A DNA stretch of 64,000 bases from Tetracladium setigerum (lineage: Eukaryota; Ascomycota; Leotiomycetes; Helotiales), in contig PZJY01000009.1 of NCBI GenBank assembly GCA_031472005.1, positions 868,001 through 932,000 on the forward strand. Direction: 5' to 3'. The notes under the pieces are model-generated. The model did no database searches, was not told the DNA's origin, and worked only from the letters and a program-made list of their open reading frames with translations. Positions 24,394 to 35,486 of this stretch are shown piece by piece (the stretch's first letter is position 1; each line of letters begins with the position of its first letter). Position numbers and translations under genes: made by a program.

Positions 24394-25002
24394 TCAATCG
24401 TCATCGTAGGATATCCGCCTTCTCTGAGGTGCTTTGCTGGGTCCGGCTGTACTAGAGGGCTCCTCGTCGTACACCAAACTATCCATTCCAGCTTCGACCT
24501 TATCCCAGGTCCGTTTTCTCAAATCTGGCTTGATATTCTGCTTGAAAAACCCCTTCTCCTTCGCGAAATTTGCCTTTCGTTGCTTCTTTGATAGCGCCTT
24601 ACCTTTGACTTTGGCTACTGGTGGAGCTGATGCTACGGATTCGGCTGGTTTGTTTTTGACTTCCGACTCCTTTTCGTCAAGCTCGCCATCCTCGAATTCC
24701 GCTACAACGGAACTCGTATGTACTTCGCCCGTGCTATCATTTTCTCGAGCCTCTTCAATATGTCTTCGCTCTCGTAGGAGGGATTCGATTTCAGAGTGTC
24801 TGAAGATGGCGATTTGTTCGTCTGTCAGGGTACGTTTGACGCCGTCAGGATAGAAACCAAGATCATCATCTTCGGCTGCAAATTCTTCTTCGTGGTATTC
24901 TTCGACAGGCCCGAGGAAATGCTCGGCGAAATGGGCTCTAGGTTCTGTTGAGAAGTGCTTGTCGAAAAAGGATGAAAGTGCTTCCTTATCCTCGTTAGTC
25001 AT
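24394..25002 (-). CDS. DUF3807-type conserved fungal protein
   Basis: Function unknown. The recognisable block is YPDGVKRTLTDEQIAIFRHS followed by EIESLLRERRH, which I associate with fungal DUF3807 (from memory, not searched). The C-terminal half is Lys-rich and nuclear-looking: KALSKKQRKANFAKEKGFFK, then PDLRKRTWDKVEAG. It could be a nucleolar or RNA-associated factor (inference). The ATG at 25002 gives 202 residues. An alternative begins at 25054 (MAIPEVSQ) and splices over a 40-nt intron (24991-25030) to DKEALSSFF, which also reads naturally. No lesion is seen. A TCACGTG motif lies at 25208-25214, about 200 bp upstream. Confidence 0.7.
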   Translation of the reverse strand: MTNEDKEALSSFFDKHFSTEPRAHFAEHFLGPVEEYHEEEFAAEDDDLGFYPDGVKRTLTDEQIAIFRHSEIESLLRERRHIEEARENDSTGEVHTSSVVAEFEDGELDEKESEVKNKPAESVASAPPVAKVKGKALSKKQRKANFAKEKGFFKQNIKPDLRKRTWDKVEAGMDSLVYDEEPSSTAGPSKAPQRRRISYDDD

Positions 25003-25054
25003 ATTCAAATGCAAAGAGTAGAACACGCACCTGAGAAACTTCTGGAATGGCCAT

Positions 25055-26148
25055 TTTCGACACCTGCAATCCGCAGAATATGGCTGTAGTTGGTTGTATC
25101 TCAATGCATCGCGTTTGGTGATGGCGAACAATGGAACTCGCTGCCTCGAGATGATTTATGCTGCACAGGGATGGCAGCTGCAGGCGAATTTTAGCGCAGT
25201 CGCCAGGTCACGTGCACTGGGACCAGACCACCAGCTTTTATTTCTTTCTGTATGTGGAGTCTGAAACGAGTTCTATACCTCAATATTGATATATATAGTG
25301 AATGTATTCTTTGTTGAAGTACTAACGGATTTATCTCTCGATTCATCTATCTGTACTTTGTCGGGACCGGACAATAGCTCAGTACCTGGGTTTGTTGTGT
25401 CCGGTGAATTCTAATGATTGCGAGAAATAAAAAAATGGTTTTATATTAAATATCTTGGTGTACAGGACATTCATGACCAGAGATAGTTAATATGGCGAGA
25501 AAAATTTCGATCTTCCACGCGAAGAGACTAAATTCGAATCCTTTAAATCCAGCCCCGCATATCTTCCATATACTACTGCTTGGCAAGGGTCATCTCTATA
25601 TAAAAGATACTCTAATAGCTAAATCGCTGTAGTCTATCGTCACTCTCTTGCGCAAATGAGACACTTGCTCTTGCAAACTCTCTCTTTCGGAGACAAAACT
25701 GCGCGTAGCCGACTTTAACTATTCTCTCACAAGAGATTGTAAAACTTCTACCAGTCATCCCTCAATACTGCATGCCACAATAAGCTAGCTACCTACTAAT
25801 AGAAAGTTAGAACAGGCCGTTGTGAGGGGCGGGTTTTATTGTACAAGTTTGTCTTGGCAAGATCGTGGATATGGTGAGATTGTGCCGCATATCCACTCCC
25901 TCCTCATTATGTTGCTTCTTGCACCAAGGTAACGATTTACGAACAGAGGATTTGTACTGAAACCCCATATAATAGCGAATGGGTATCTTTACCAAACACC
26001 AAAATATTTTGAGTCCCTTTCTACCCCGCTGAAATACCATCCGATATTGTAACAATACAGTACGGATAAGATGGCTGCTAAAGTATTGTCATCTCTCAGT
26101 TCGCAATGCATTAACGACTAGCACCACGGCAATACCACATTGGCAATA
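25055..26148. other. Intergenic region, no gene recognised
   Basis: 1.1 kb of AT-leaning sequence between two minus-strand genes. A TTCGAATCC string near 25533 resembles a tRNA T-loop but has no matching stem. It includes the TCACGTG motif at 25208. Confidence 0.5.
25208..25214. promoter_or_regulatory. E-box-like TCACGTG
   Basis: TCACGTG about 206 bp upstream of the DUF3807 start; the same motif recurs upstream of other genes in the window. The binding factor (Cbf1-like bHLH) is inferred. Confidence 0.4.
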
Positions 26149-26874
26149 CTATCGTGTTGGCATTGCTGATGAGCTCCTCAAAAGGTTGAGAGCATTCTTG
26201 AAAGCTTCCACAACATTGATGTCTGAAAATACATTAGTTATATTCTCCGAGACACAGGTCATACTAACAGTGACGCTTCTTGTTCTCCAATTCTTCCTCC
26301 GACAACTGGACGTGGAGTAATCTGGTTTTGAGGCTAATTCCTGTTAGAAGACGCATCACAAGACGAGAATACAGTTCATGTACCGCTTCTGAGCTCTTTC
26401 ATTGTCCTGGTGCGCTGAGGTTTGAGACCAAATCTGAAAAGCCTAGATGCTGTCAATAATGAAGAATCCTAGTTATTCTTCCATACTCACATCTGCATAG
26501 GAATCGAACTTGTCATTGAGGAGATCTTCGGCTTCGTTTGCTGCGATCAGAGCCTGCCGATATCGAACCTCGAGATCCTCCCAATCAAAGGGCGGTAATG
26601 TGGCATCATCGCCATCTTCTTCGGCAGTCTCAATGACACCTTCTCTCTGAGTCTTCTGGCCATTCTCCTCTGCCTGGGATTTCGAGGACTTGGCGATAGG
26701 ATGCTGGTTGGACCGAACTTGGATTGCATTTCTTTCTTGAGGCTTGACGGCTGCTGGTGGTGGAGTGAGTTCTTTGGTTTCGATCATAGGTTCTGGAGAT
26801 CGCTGAGTAGCTTCAATTTCGATAGCATTATCGACAGACATTCCAGCCATGTGCTGTTGTGGAGTTGTAGACAT
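26149..26874 (-). CDS. Small conserved fungal coiled-coil protein (DUF5315-like)
   Basis: Four-exon gene for a 190-residue protein. The first ~100 residues are disordered (Pro/Gln/Glu-rich). A helical region follows: LPPFDWEDLEVRYRQAL, DLLNDKFDSYADIWSQTSAH, DNERAQKRLKTRLLHVQLSE, then EELENKKRHYINVVEAFKNA. The layout resembles what I recall of the DUF5315 family; that label is tentative and no function is known. Introns are 26434-26490, 26334-26383 and 26223-26268. The second uses the acceptor AATTAG with TCTAAC as branch site, because the nearer CAG would give a stop. All phases close exactly. The start at 26874 (MSTTPQQHMAG) is the last ATG before the open region. Divergent from ATG14 across 493 bp. 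Confidence 0.65.
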
Positions 26875-27090
26875 CGCGAAGGTGGCTACTATTTTCCCTG
26901 GTTGAAAAGAAGATATCACACGGTGGATGACAATTTTTACCGTCAATCTAAACTTCGGGAAAATCAATGAGAGAAATTTACAAACGTATCGCCAGTGAAC
27001 GAAAATAAATGAATATCGACAAGGTGAGACGACACTAGCTCGACTAGACAAGACGGGAGACGCGATCTTGAAGTGGGCCACCCGATGTCA

Positions 27091-27097
27091 TCACGTG
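27091..27097. promoter_or_regulatory. E-box-like TCACGTG in the divergent ATG14 promoter
   Basis: The string ATCACGTGGTGAT sits 217 bp from the coiled-coil gene start and 271 bp from the ATG14 start. It could serve either gene. Confidence 0.4.
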
Positions 27098-27367
27098 GTG
27101 ATAAGATTGGAACATCGCCATCGCCATTCATCCCGTCTCCAAACCTCGACCAGTTCCAGGCCGCCTGATTCACCGATTACACATCTACCTTCAACCTAGA
27201 TATTCCTTTCTTTCCCTATCATGGACACCTGTCACACTGTATAACCACCCTCCTTAGATATGCATCGATTCCTCAGATCAAACTGCCTTTCGACCACTCC
27301 TGCACGAACCGAAATCCCAAATCCCGCCCTCGAGGCTCCTCCGAGTCATCCTTAGATCTCCATCGAC

Positions 27368-28936
27368 ATGCAGTGTGATATATGCTTTCGTACCGGCGGC
27401 AAAGAATACCTATGTCCCACCGACGCGCGCAACATACTCTATGAACCTCGAATCCGCAATGCGCAAGTGCTGCTGGAAAAGGATGCACTTGAGCAACAGA
27501 TAAACACGCTCCTCTCCAACCCTCAGCCTGCCCAAGAAGGCAAAAGTAGCCTTGACATATCTGCCATAAAAGCAGAAACAGAACAGATTGTTGATCGCAC
27601 CCAAGAAATTATTGCCCATGCAGACGAACTTAGAGTCATGGTAGAGAAGGCCAGGGAGGAGATAACAAAGAGAAAGGCTTTTCTTGCACGTCGCAAAGCA
27701 GACCTAGCTTCAGCAGGAAGTCCAACCGATGCGCGAAGAACGAGACAGCAGGAGGATGTAGAGAAGTCTATAAGGATGACCAACTATAAGTGGAATCAAG
27801 GGCACAATACCCTGGCTGCATCGAGGACCTTTCTTTGTGGAGAGGCTGCGAAACTGTATGGACTCAAAAGAGTCAGAAAGAGCGGCGGCCTAGAAGAATA
27901 CAGAATAGGAGGCATGAATATCATGGATTTAAGGACTCTAAATAGTATGGCCCATCTCTTAGTTGCAGATTTAAAAAGTACTAATCCTTTTTTTGCAGCC
28001 GCAAGTCCAGCACATATTTCGACAGCTTTGTCCCATATTGTACACCTTCTGATGCTGTCTACGCATTATCTGGCGATTCGATTGCCTGCAGAAGTAACAC
28101 TTCCGCATCGAGACTATCCTCTCCCTACAATATTCCAGCTTTCGGCGTCCTACAAGCATACGAATGTGCCTTTCCCAGGTACAACACCCACACCGTCGTC
28201 AAATAACAGTCCTACTGCATCGAGGCACCCAGACCAGGTCACTCAACCTCGCCCACGACCTCTTTTCATCAAGAAACCTCTCCCAATACTCGCGACAGAA
28301 GATCCAGCCGGCTATAGCTTGTTTATTGAAGCCGTCACACTGCTCGCTTATGATGTTGCCTGGGTCTGCAAAAGTCAGGGGATAGCAGTAGGCGAGGAAA
28401 GCGGTTTTGAAGACATCTGCAACATGGGACGAAATCTGTATAATCTCTTGATCGGACCGAGACCGAGACCGCCACCCAGCAGCAGAAATTCATCCACACA
28501 ATCAACGCCTACGAAAGGAGGCGGAAGAGAAGTAGAGTCTGAAACAGAAGAGAAGCGAGCTTCAGCGCCCAACATCATGGGCCGATATTCTCATGGCTCA
28601 GCACACTCCTTTCTTGGAAGTGCAGAAGGAACCGATTTCATTCGAAGCTGGAAACTTTTGAGCCCCACGAAACTGGCTGACAAGCTTAAGTCTATCCTCA
28701 TGAGCGAGGTTGCTAACGCCGAGTGGGAAGTTCTTGATGAGGATTCTTGGGCAGTCGAGGATGAGGACGGGGTAGCGACTGATGCTGTCGTAATTGGAGG
28801 GAGACGCGAGAGAGAAAGAGGTTATGGCTTGGGAATGCAAAGCTTCATGAGCATGCGAACTGCTGTAGATGTAGATGGGAGGGAGGGAGAGAGGAAACCT
28901 GGAAGTAGTGGTTGGACAAAGCTGAAAACACGATAG
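27368..28936 (+). CDS. ATG14: ATG14-type autophagy subunit of the Vps34 PI3-kinase complex
   Basis: Atg14/Barkor directs PI3-kinase complex I to the pre-autophagosomal site and ER. A single intact 522-codon frame. The N-terminus has the family zinc-like motif MQCDICFR, with a degenerate second pair (YLCPTDARNILYEPR). A coiled coil lies at about residues 35-140 (EQQINTLLSN, ETEQIVDRTQEIIAHADELR, KAREEITKRK). A globular half follows, with GGMNIMDLRTLNSMAHLLV and LIGPRPRP. The C-terminus is disordered and Ser/Gly-rich. The related UVRAG/Vps38 subunit has the same fold, but the short Cys motif at the start favours Atg14. No introns and no lesions. Confidence 0.8.
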   Translation: MQCDICFRTGGKEYLCPTDARNILYEPRIRNAQVLLEKDALEQQINTLLSNPQPAQEGKSSLDISAIKAETEQIVDRTQEIIAHADELRVMVEKAREEITKRKAFLARRKADLASAGSPTDARRTRQQEDVEKSIRMTNYKWNQGHNTLAASRTFLCGEAAKLYGLKRVRKSGGLEEYRIGGMNIMDLRTLNSMAHLLVADLKSTNPFFAAASPAHISTALSHIVHLLMLSTHYLAIRLPAEVTLPHRDYPLPTIFQLSASYKHTNVPFPGTTPTPSSNNSPTASRHPDQVTQPRPRPLFIKKPLPILATEDPAGYSLFIEAVTLLAYDVAWVCKSQGIAVGEESGFEDICNMGRNLYNLLIGPRPRPPPSSRNSSTQSTPTKGGGREVESETEEKRASAPNIMGRYSHGSAHSFLGSAEGTDFIRSWKLLSPTKLADKLKSILMSEVANAEWEVLDEDSWAVEDEDGVATDAVVIGGRRERERGYGLGMQSFMSMRTAVDVDGREGERKPGSSGWTKLKTR

Positions 28937-31850
28937 GTCGTCTCGCGAACAGATTCTTGGAATCATGCTGCAGAATAGAAATACTTTACCGACAAATTTG
29001 TTATCCAATCCGGTGTTTAGCTTTTGCCATTTTAATTCCGTGAAATACCGTTGATGCAAACGCTGGTACTGCACCGGCAATGCAACTACCTTCGAAACCG
29101 GACCTTTCACACTTATGGATTTGGTTCTTCTCGTCAGATTTAAAGACAAAATAACGTCATGCCCCAGATTTATATGCCAAGAAACACTTGAAGATCTCAC
29201 TTAATCACCGACTCCTCTAGTGCAGGAACGATAAATCCGGTCAAACGGAGAATAACGTTCCTATCTAACACTTGGAATATAGAGGAGAGAACTAAAAGTC
29301 CATTATCGTCAAGTGCTGCTTGTAAAGGGAAGACCGGAAGGAGTAATCAAAGTTTTGTGGAATGATGTCTTCTCTTTATCTCGACCAAGTCTCGGATCAA
29401 TGGTACAGTAAGTAAAGGTAGCTCGAGACATTCCAAATGTTAGCGAAACCAAAAGCAAGGAGATAAGATCGCTGACGAAATGTCGGATCAAGGGGTCTCT
29501 TGCATTCTTGATAACACCGTACGATGGATTGCTTGTTTTTCTTAAGCTTTCCATTAAGGTAAATTGCTTGATAATATGGGATAGGCTGATTTGACAATTT
29601 AAAATACGCTTAATGTTCCAATACTCGAACACAATTGAGCCACACTTTATTCTAGTACAATATCATTGTCAAAAATGACTGAGGGCGATCAATCTTGTGC
29701 CAATTCTGTCCCATAAACAACAACGGGTACATTGTAGAAAGTCAGCATTTTGCTTTCCAAAAATTCGGCTCGAGGCAGCTAAGCACCGTGCACCCAATAG
29801 GAAGAGATCGATAATTAGTCCTCAACACAACGTCCTCGTTGACTTCTGCAAATAGTCGGAAATGATACAACCTCGCTCGGTCGTTGCATTTTCAAGCACC
29901 GGCTCTTGACCATATCCGTTATATATCACTCAAGAATCAAACACTAACAGGTACTGCTCTGGATAGAATAAAGACAACCGCGAAAGGCACACATAAATCA
30001 AGTTACATCTCTCAAACCTTACAGATGATTATTCAAACATAATCACGTGAGACGCGCCCATCCGAACGTGCAAAACAACCCATAGCTTGTTCCTAAGATA
30101 GGCATGCTTGAGGTGTTCTTGGGCGACCTTTTTTGCGGCCATTGCCGCCGCTTCAAAACTCTGGCTTGAATGGGTGATAAAAATCTGCTTCTCTTGTTCA
30201 ATTATCTGGGGGTTGGTGAATGAATCGAAACAAAGAAAGTATTTTTGAGGGATTTAAAAACTTGGATTGAGTTTTTGGAAGCCTTGCGAACAGAGTTGAA
30301 CCAGTGATACGCGACCACGACTTTCGTTGATTGATGTAACCACCTGCAGGTCCTGTTCAACAACCCGGGCTGCATATGTGTGCGGATGCGGACTCGTGGC
30401 AATGAAGCTTAAAAATGCTCGTGGAGGAAAACATGAAATCGGGATGAGAAGCAAAGGAAGGAGTCAGCTCCAAATGCCGTAGCCAATTCCAAAAGTGTGA
30501 ACTCGGTAAGAAAACCACGACTTGCACCACCATCCAGCCGGTATGCAGCTTGAAAACTCTTCGCTGCATAATGTTTGAAGGACCTGCCCAGTGAGAACTT
30601 CAGATGGTGATGATTGTGGCGACTGAGGGGATTTCTCCAGTTTTCTCAACTCTGACAGGAAGAACCATGAAAGTATGAATAATGAACGGATAAACAAATC
30701 GGCAAGAAACAAAGCTCGAATTGAAACAAAATGGCAGGAACTTCAAACTCTCTTGAGCATTCGAAAACTCACAGACTCGAGAACTGGACGAAAATAGTGC
30801 GTTTAATCCGAGCGTGAAACTTGAGAATGTCCAAACGTCCGGCGTGGTCACTTGTTGACAGAGTTAACGACCAGGAAAGGGCACCATGCCACTCTGAAAA
30901 GCAAGTTCCTGAGGATTACAATAGCAGTTCGATTCGGTTTGAAACGTGCTCGTGATTTGACGATTGACAACTTCATGCTGGTGACTGGCTGATTGGTTTT
31001 TGATCAATCAGATTATTCTTTTTGCTGGGCAGCAAGTCTAGAATGACGGATTTTCGTGTCAAATGAAGAGGAATGCCGGCGACAACACAACCACAAACAC
31101 CGTCTTTGGTGGCTTCGTTGTCCGGATTCGTGGCACAAGTGGAATGGATTTGGTTTGAAGGATGGATTCGTGGACCTGCTTCTCTGGTGTTTGCGCGTCT
31201 GGTCTCCATCCCCCGACCTCGATATGACTTGTTCCTTGACATCTAGGCTGACTGGATTTGCGTTGAATAATCTGTGATCGACCTGCCCGATCTGCCGGCC
31301 TTGGAAGGGAAGTCTGGAGGCGTCTGCTCGAATTGCGCTTGGGAATCGAGGCGGGTCGGATGGCACCAGGAACCATCGTGTGTAGCCACTCAGCGCCCGC
31401 CATCTGAACCTTTCCCAGCCCAAGCTCAGGAACGCGTTATGTGTGTGGGTCGGACAGGATCATCACAATTTTAGTCTTTTAGCCCCTGTGGACGCCTGCC
31501 CTGCTTGTCAAATTGCGATTATTGCTCCCAAGCACCCCCCAAGCACCCCCGAGCCGGCCAGAGATGGGGGGACTCCGTGTAATATTATCGCCCCGTTTCC
31601 TCCCTTTTGTTTCCTCTTCCTTTCCCTCTCTTCCTACTTCATCACAAGCAAGGTCGTTGAACTTCACTCTTTCAGTTCGATTTCCTCTTCATTGATATCC
31701 GGGCATCCAGATCCCCTCCACACTCCTTACACAAACGGCCGCTATCGTCACGATCCCATTTATCCATCCCATTTACATACCCGAATCCTCGCGAAGCAAT
31801 ACCTTCACGACCTTATTCCTGCGAATTTATAGAATCAATCTACTTACAGA
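28937..31850. other. 2.9 kb gene-free block
   Basis: The longest stretch in the window without a supportable gene. Frames of 60-200 codons exist on both strands, but none shows a domain, membrane pattern or consistent exon series. A perfect TCACGTGA lies at 30053-30060. The last 300 bp before the Asp f 4-like gene is pyrimidine-rich (about 31594-31700), as in strongly expressed fungal promoters. A non-coding RNA or a fast-evolving gene cannot be excluded. Confidence 0.5.
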
Positions 31851-32900
31851 ATGCGTTATTCCACTGCAACTGGTTTGGTGCTGGCCGCCCTGAGCATCGG
31901 TGAGACCATGGCAAGCCCTACTCACGCTCATCTTCACAAGAAGGCACACGCGAAGAAGGAGTAAGTAGTTGCTCGTTGCTCTGGCTGTTGAGAATGCTGT
32001 ATGGGTGTATCGTTGCTGACGTATGACTGAAGTGGTGTCGATGTCGCAAAGGTCGATTGGGACAACTTGGGCATTGACTGGGCCTCTGCTTGGGAAGCCG
32101 GCCAAACCAAGACAAGTGCCCCTGCTGCTCCAACTACTACCAAGACAACCACCACTGCTGCCGCCGCCGCTTCCACCACAGCAGCCGGCGCTGTCTTTAA
32201 GGAGAAGGTCAAGGAGGTTATCTCAAGCGCAAACTCCATTGTTGATGATGTTGAGGACCTCTGGAACGGCGTTGTTGGCGCATCGAACTCGAGAACTTCG
32301 TTCGGAGACTACTATAAGATTCCTGGAGGCTCAGCAACCTCAGGTGCGCTCGAACAGGGTGACAACTTCCACGGAAATGTTGGCTCCCCATACGGCTCCA
32401 ATGTTATGAAGGTCAACTCCATCGGCAGCCATGACTTCACTGCTACCTTCAAGAATACCCAATCCAAGGCTATCACCATCAACGTCTGGAACAAGGGAGG
32501 ATCCAACAACGACAACCTCTCCGGCGCTTCCCGAGCACCAACGGATACCACTTTGACCTTCACTCTTGCAGCCGGCGCCGAACAAATTGTCGCATTCATG
32601 GAAGATTCCCAAATCGGATGGGCGCAATCTTGCTCCACCAACTCGTGGGGTGCTTTTGATACCACCTGGGGTGAGGCCAACTTCGTCAAGTCTGGCTCCG
32701 GATTTGATGTCTCCGCCATCCCAAACAGCAAGGGAAACAACTACGACATGGCTATCACCGCCTCCGAGGTTTCCTGCATCAGCGACAGAACCCAAAACTT
32801 CTGGTTGGCCGCATACACCCCAATTGGTGGAAGCGATGGCAGCTGCTACGTTCCAAACGACACGATGCACTTGACTGTCAAGATGGGTGGTACCATTTAG
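31851..32900 (+). CDS. Secreted Asp f 4-like protein
   Basis: 325-residue secreted protein of unknown biochemical function, similar to the Aspergillus allergen family Asp f 4. A signal peptide is visible (MRYSTATGLVLAALSIGETM, cleavage near ASP). A His/Lys-rich propeptide-like stretch and a Thr/Ala-rich linker follow. The conserved beta-rich domain has HGNVGSPYGSNVMKV, ITINVWNKGG, LTFTLAAGAEQIVAF, WGEANF and FDVSAIPNSKG. Four cysteines sit in the last third (QSCSTN, VSCIS, GSCYV). The intron 31961-32032 (72 nt) lies just after the propeptide. Codon use is strongly C-ending (GCC, AAC, ATC), suggesting high expression. No lesion. Confidence 0.8.
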
Positions 32901-33564
32901 GTCTTCCTGGACTAAAGGGAACGGAGTTCAAATGTTAATTTTCAATCTTTTCTTACGTATATAGTAAATTGGATAAAATACCTCTCAAACCGCATGCTCG
33001 CAGTAAACAAAACTTGTGAGACCGTCGTTTGACTGGAGAGCGAACAAGTGTTCGTAGTGTAAGGGTAGATTCGGGTGTGGTTTAGGTTGCGTGAAGCTTG
33101 GTTGGTGGAGTTTGTATTCAGTTGTTTGCATCTTTCGACGTTGTTGCTCTTGTCTGAGAAATCTGTTTCTTTAGTTGTACCGCAAGGTGAACTGTTGGTG
33201 GAGGTATCGACGACACAGGGAAGGAAGTTGGGGCACTCCACGTGATATTGACGGACGAGGTGGGTGGTTACCAAGGGCTTTCCGGTCTTCCTCCTCGATT
33301 ATCCTCTCAACATCGTCTTCACCTCCAGCCGTTCTTATTGAACCTACAGCATTGTTTCTCCCCTCTTTTCTTCCGCCAACTATTATTCGCCTGGACGCAA
33401 GTTCTGGTCATTTGGTTTCTTCATGGCTAATACCATGAAGTCGAAGTTCCCCTGAAGACTAGGCGCAAGCAGGCACTCAACTGAAGCACCTAAAGCCAAC
33501 ACCCATACGACCTCGAAAACGACCTCCTATAAAACCTAAACAACATCGATCCTACCAGATCATT
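32901..33564. other. Intergenic region upstream of TOS1
   Basis: No gene seen. CACGTGA lies at 33239-33245, and TATAAAA at 33528-33534 just before the TOS1 start. Confidence 0.45.
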
Positions 33565-35486
33565 ATGCTTAACGGTCTGATCATCACTGTGACTGCCGCA
33601 ATGGCGTTGTTATCAGGTGCTCAGGCTGATCAGTGTGCTGTTGGGTCATCACTTATTGGCGGAAATTGGTATTGCCAACCAGTCGAGGCCATACGCTACA
33701 TGAATGTAGGCACAGCTGGCTCTTACGAGCAGGTCATCCAGATGGGCTCTGATGGTAGTTGCAAGACCAAGGTGAAACATTTCAGCGGTCCTCTCTCGCC
33801 TCTGGACGAGGAGGTAAGAGACTTCTCATTCCCCAACCACAGGAAATGTCTAGTCACACGACTCCACAGGTCTCCTTGCACTTCCGTGGTCCTCTTCAAC
33901 TTAAGCAATTGGCTGCATACACTCCTTCAGCTCTCGCTCACAAAGCTCGTGCTCATTTCCCCAGGACTATCACCCACGTACATAAGCACAGACACATGCA
34001 TCGCAACTCGAAAGGCAAGGGATTTGGAAAGAACATACAAAAGCGCCAGATGGTTACCGCGACTATCGATGGACAAGTAGTCTCTTGGGAAAACAATTGG
34101 CTTGGTGCAATGACCTCAAGTGAAACTGTATCGGCCACACCGCAGATGGTCACAGCGACTATCAATGGACAGGTTGTTTCGTGGGTCAACAACTATTTTG
34201 GGCCAGCAACGTTGACAACAAGTAGTGTGCCTGTTGTTTCGGCTGCTACGCAGGGTTCTGAGCTAGAGAAACCTAAGGACAAGGGTAAGATATAGTGTTG
34301 ATAAAGATGTGTCCAAGCTAAAAACCTCAGTGTTGAGCGATGTTATGAGCACAGCTGGGCACGCACAGGGTGCTTCAACCGCGGACAACAGTCAGGCCAA
34401 CACTCCCAAACCAGCTTCAACGACAAATGATGTCAAGGTCGCACCAGTTCCAAATGTTGTTCCAGATACGAAGAGCAACTCTGCAGCAAATTCTGCGAAA
34501 CATCTTGACAAAGCTCGCAATTCTCTTGGTTATGAACGGATAGGCTACTACCACGCTAACTCGCAAAAAGTAGAGAACTTGGTATTTCTCGGAAATCATG
34601 GAGGACAAGGATCCGGGGTTTTCGATCAGTAAGTCGACTACAACATATAAATCACTGACTGGTCTTGGCTGACTTTGAACCAGCAAGTTTGGTGCCTCTC
34701 TCGCCTATGCGAATCGAAAGGGTACCGGCGGTGCTGTCTCGCCTCAAATACTTGCTGATACTACTCTGCAATCCGACGCCGAAGTAATTGTAATGTTAGG
34801 CACGGATTGTAGTGATGGCGGATGCGGATACTGCCGACCTGGTGCTGTTGCTCATCGTAAGCTGCTCTCGAAACCCATTCAACCCATCAATCCCACGGCA
34901 TCTAATTGAATTCAGACGGTTTTGGGGGTGCCGATAAAATCTTTCTCATGGAATTTGTCATGCCAAAAGACGGATCAACAGGAGTACGTACCACATCTAC
35001 TTATAAGTCTTCCTTCCACCTAGAAAAACGATGAATTAACTCGGTCAACCCCTAGTTCAATGCCGATATGCCCGCAATTTGGATGCTGAATGCACAGATT
35101 CCTCGAACGCTCCAGTATGGCTCCTGCTCCTGTTGGAACACAAGATGTGGTGAATTCGACATTGTAGAGACTCTGAGCCCAGGCTCAATGTTTATGAAGT
35201 CAACCTTGCACACCAACACACCAGGGGGGAACTCTGATTACCTCCTGAGACCTACCACCGGCACAATGAAGCTTGCAGTCATATTTGATGCTAGCGAAGC
35301 CACTGCACATATCCAGTATGAGCAAAACTGACTCTGAACTCCCGGAAGAATTGAAAAACTAACGATTTTCACAGGGTTCTTCCGCAGAATTATGAGTTTC
35401 CCAAAAGCTTTACCGCAAAAGAGGTCAAGAAGTTGTGTAGAGATACTGCAGCTAACAAGGTCTCTCATTTTGATGTCAATGCTTAG
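33565..35486 (+). CDS. TOS1: TOS1-type cell-wall beta-glucanase-like protein (DUF2403/DUF2401)
   Basis: Secreted cell-wall glycosidase-like protein; yeast and Aspergillus relatives act on beta-1,3-glucan (recalled). The signal peptide MLNGLIITVTAAMALLSGAQ leads into the N-terminal Cys domain (QCAVGSSLIGGNWYCQPVEA). A His-rich stretch and a KR dibasic site follow. Two near-identical motifs come next, MVTATIDGQVVSWENN and MVTATINGQVVSWVNN. The catalytic domain carries GYERIGYYHA, TDCSDGGCGYCRPG, DMPAIWMLNAQIPRTLQYG and SCSCWNTRCGEFDIVETL, with the CGEFDIVE acidic pair as likely active site. Seven exons with ends 33813/33870, 34284/34331, 34628/34684, 34856/34916, 34983/35056 and 35315/35375 give 524 residues in phase. 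No GPI anchor is evident. No lesion. Confidence 0.88.
34047..34194 (+). repeat. Tandem 16-residue coding repeat in TOS1
   Basis: Two copies of MVTATI[DN]GQVVSW[EV]NN, about 95 bp apart, immediately after a KR dibasic site. The DNA differs at several third positions, so the duplication is old and maintained. Confidence 0.75.

Noticed and set aside
25525..25545. tRNA T-loop-like TTCGAATCC
   Set aside because: The flanking bases do not form a T stem and no acceptor or anticodon stem could be drawn.
32312..32870. Two long frames antisense to the Asp f 4-like gene
   Set aside because: Explained by the strong C-ending codon bias of the real gene, which suppresses stops on the other strand.
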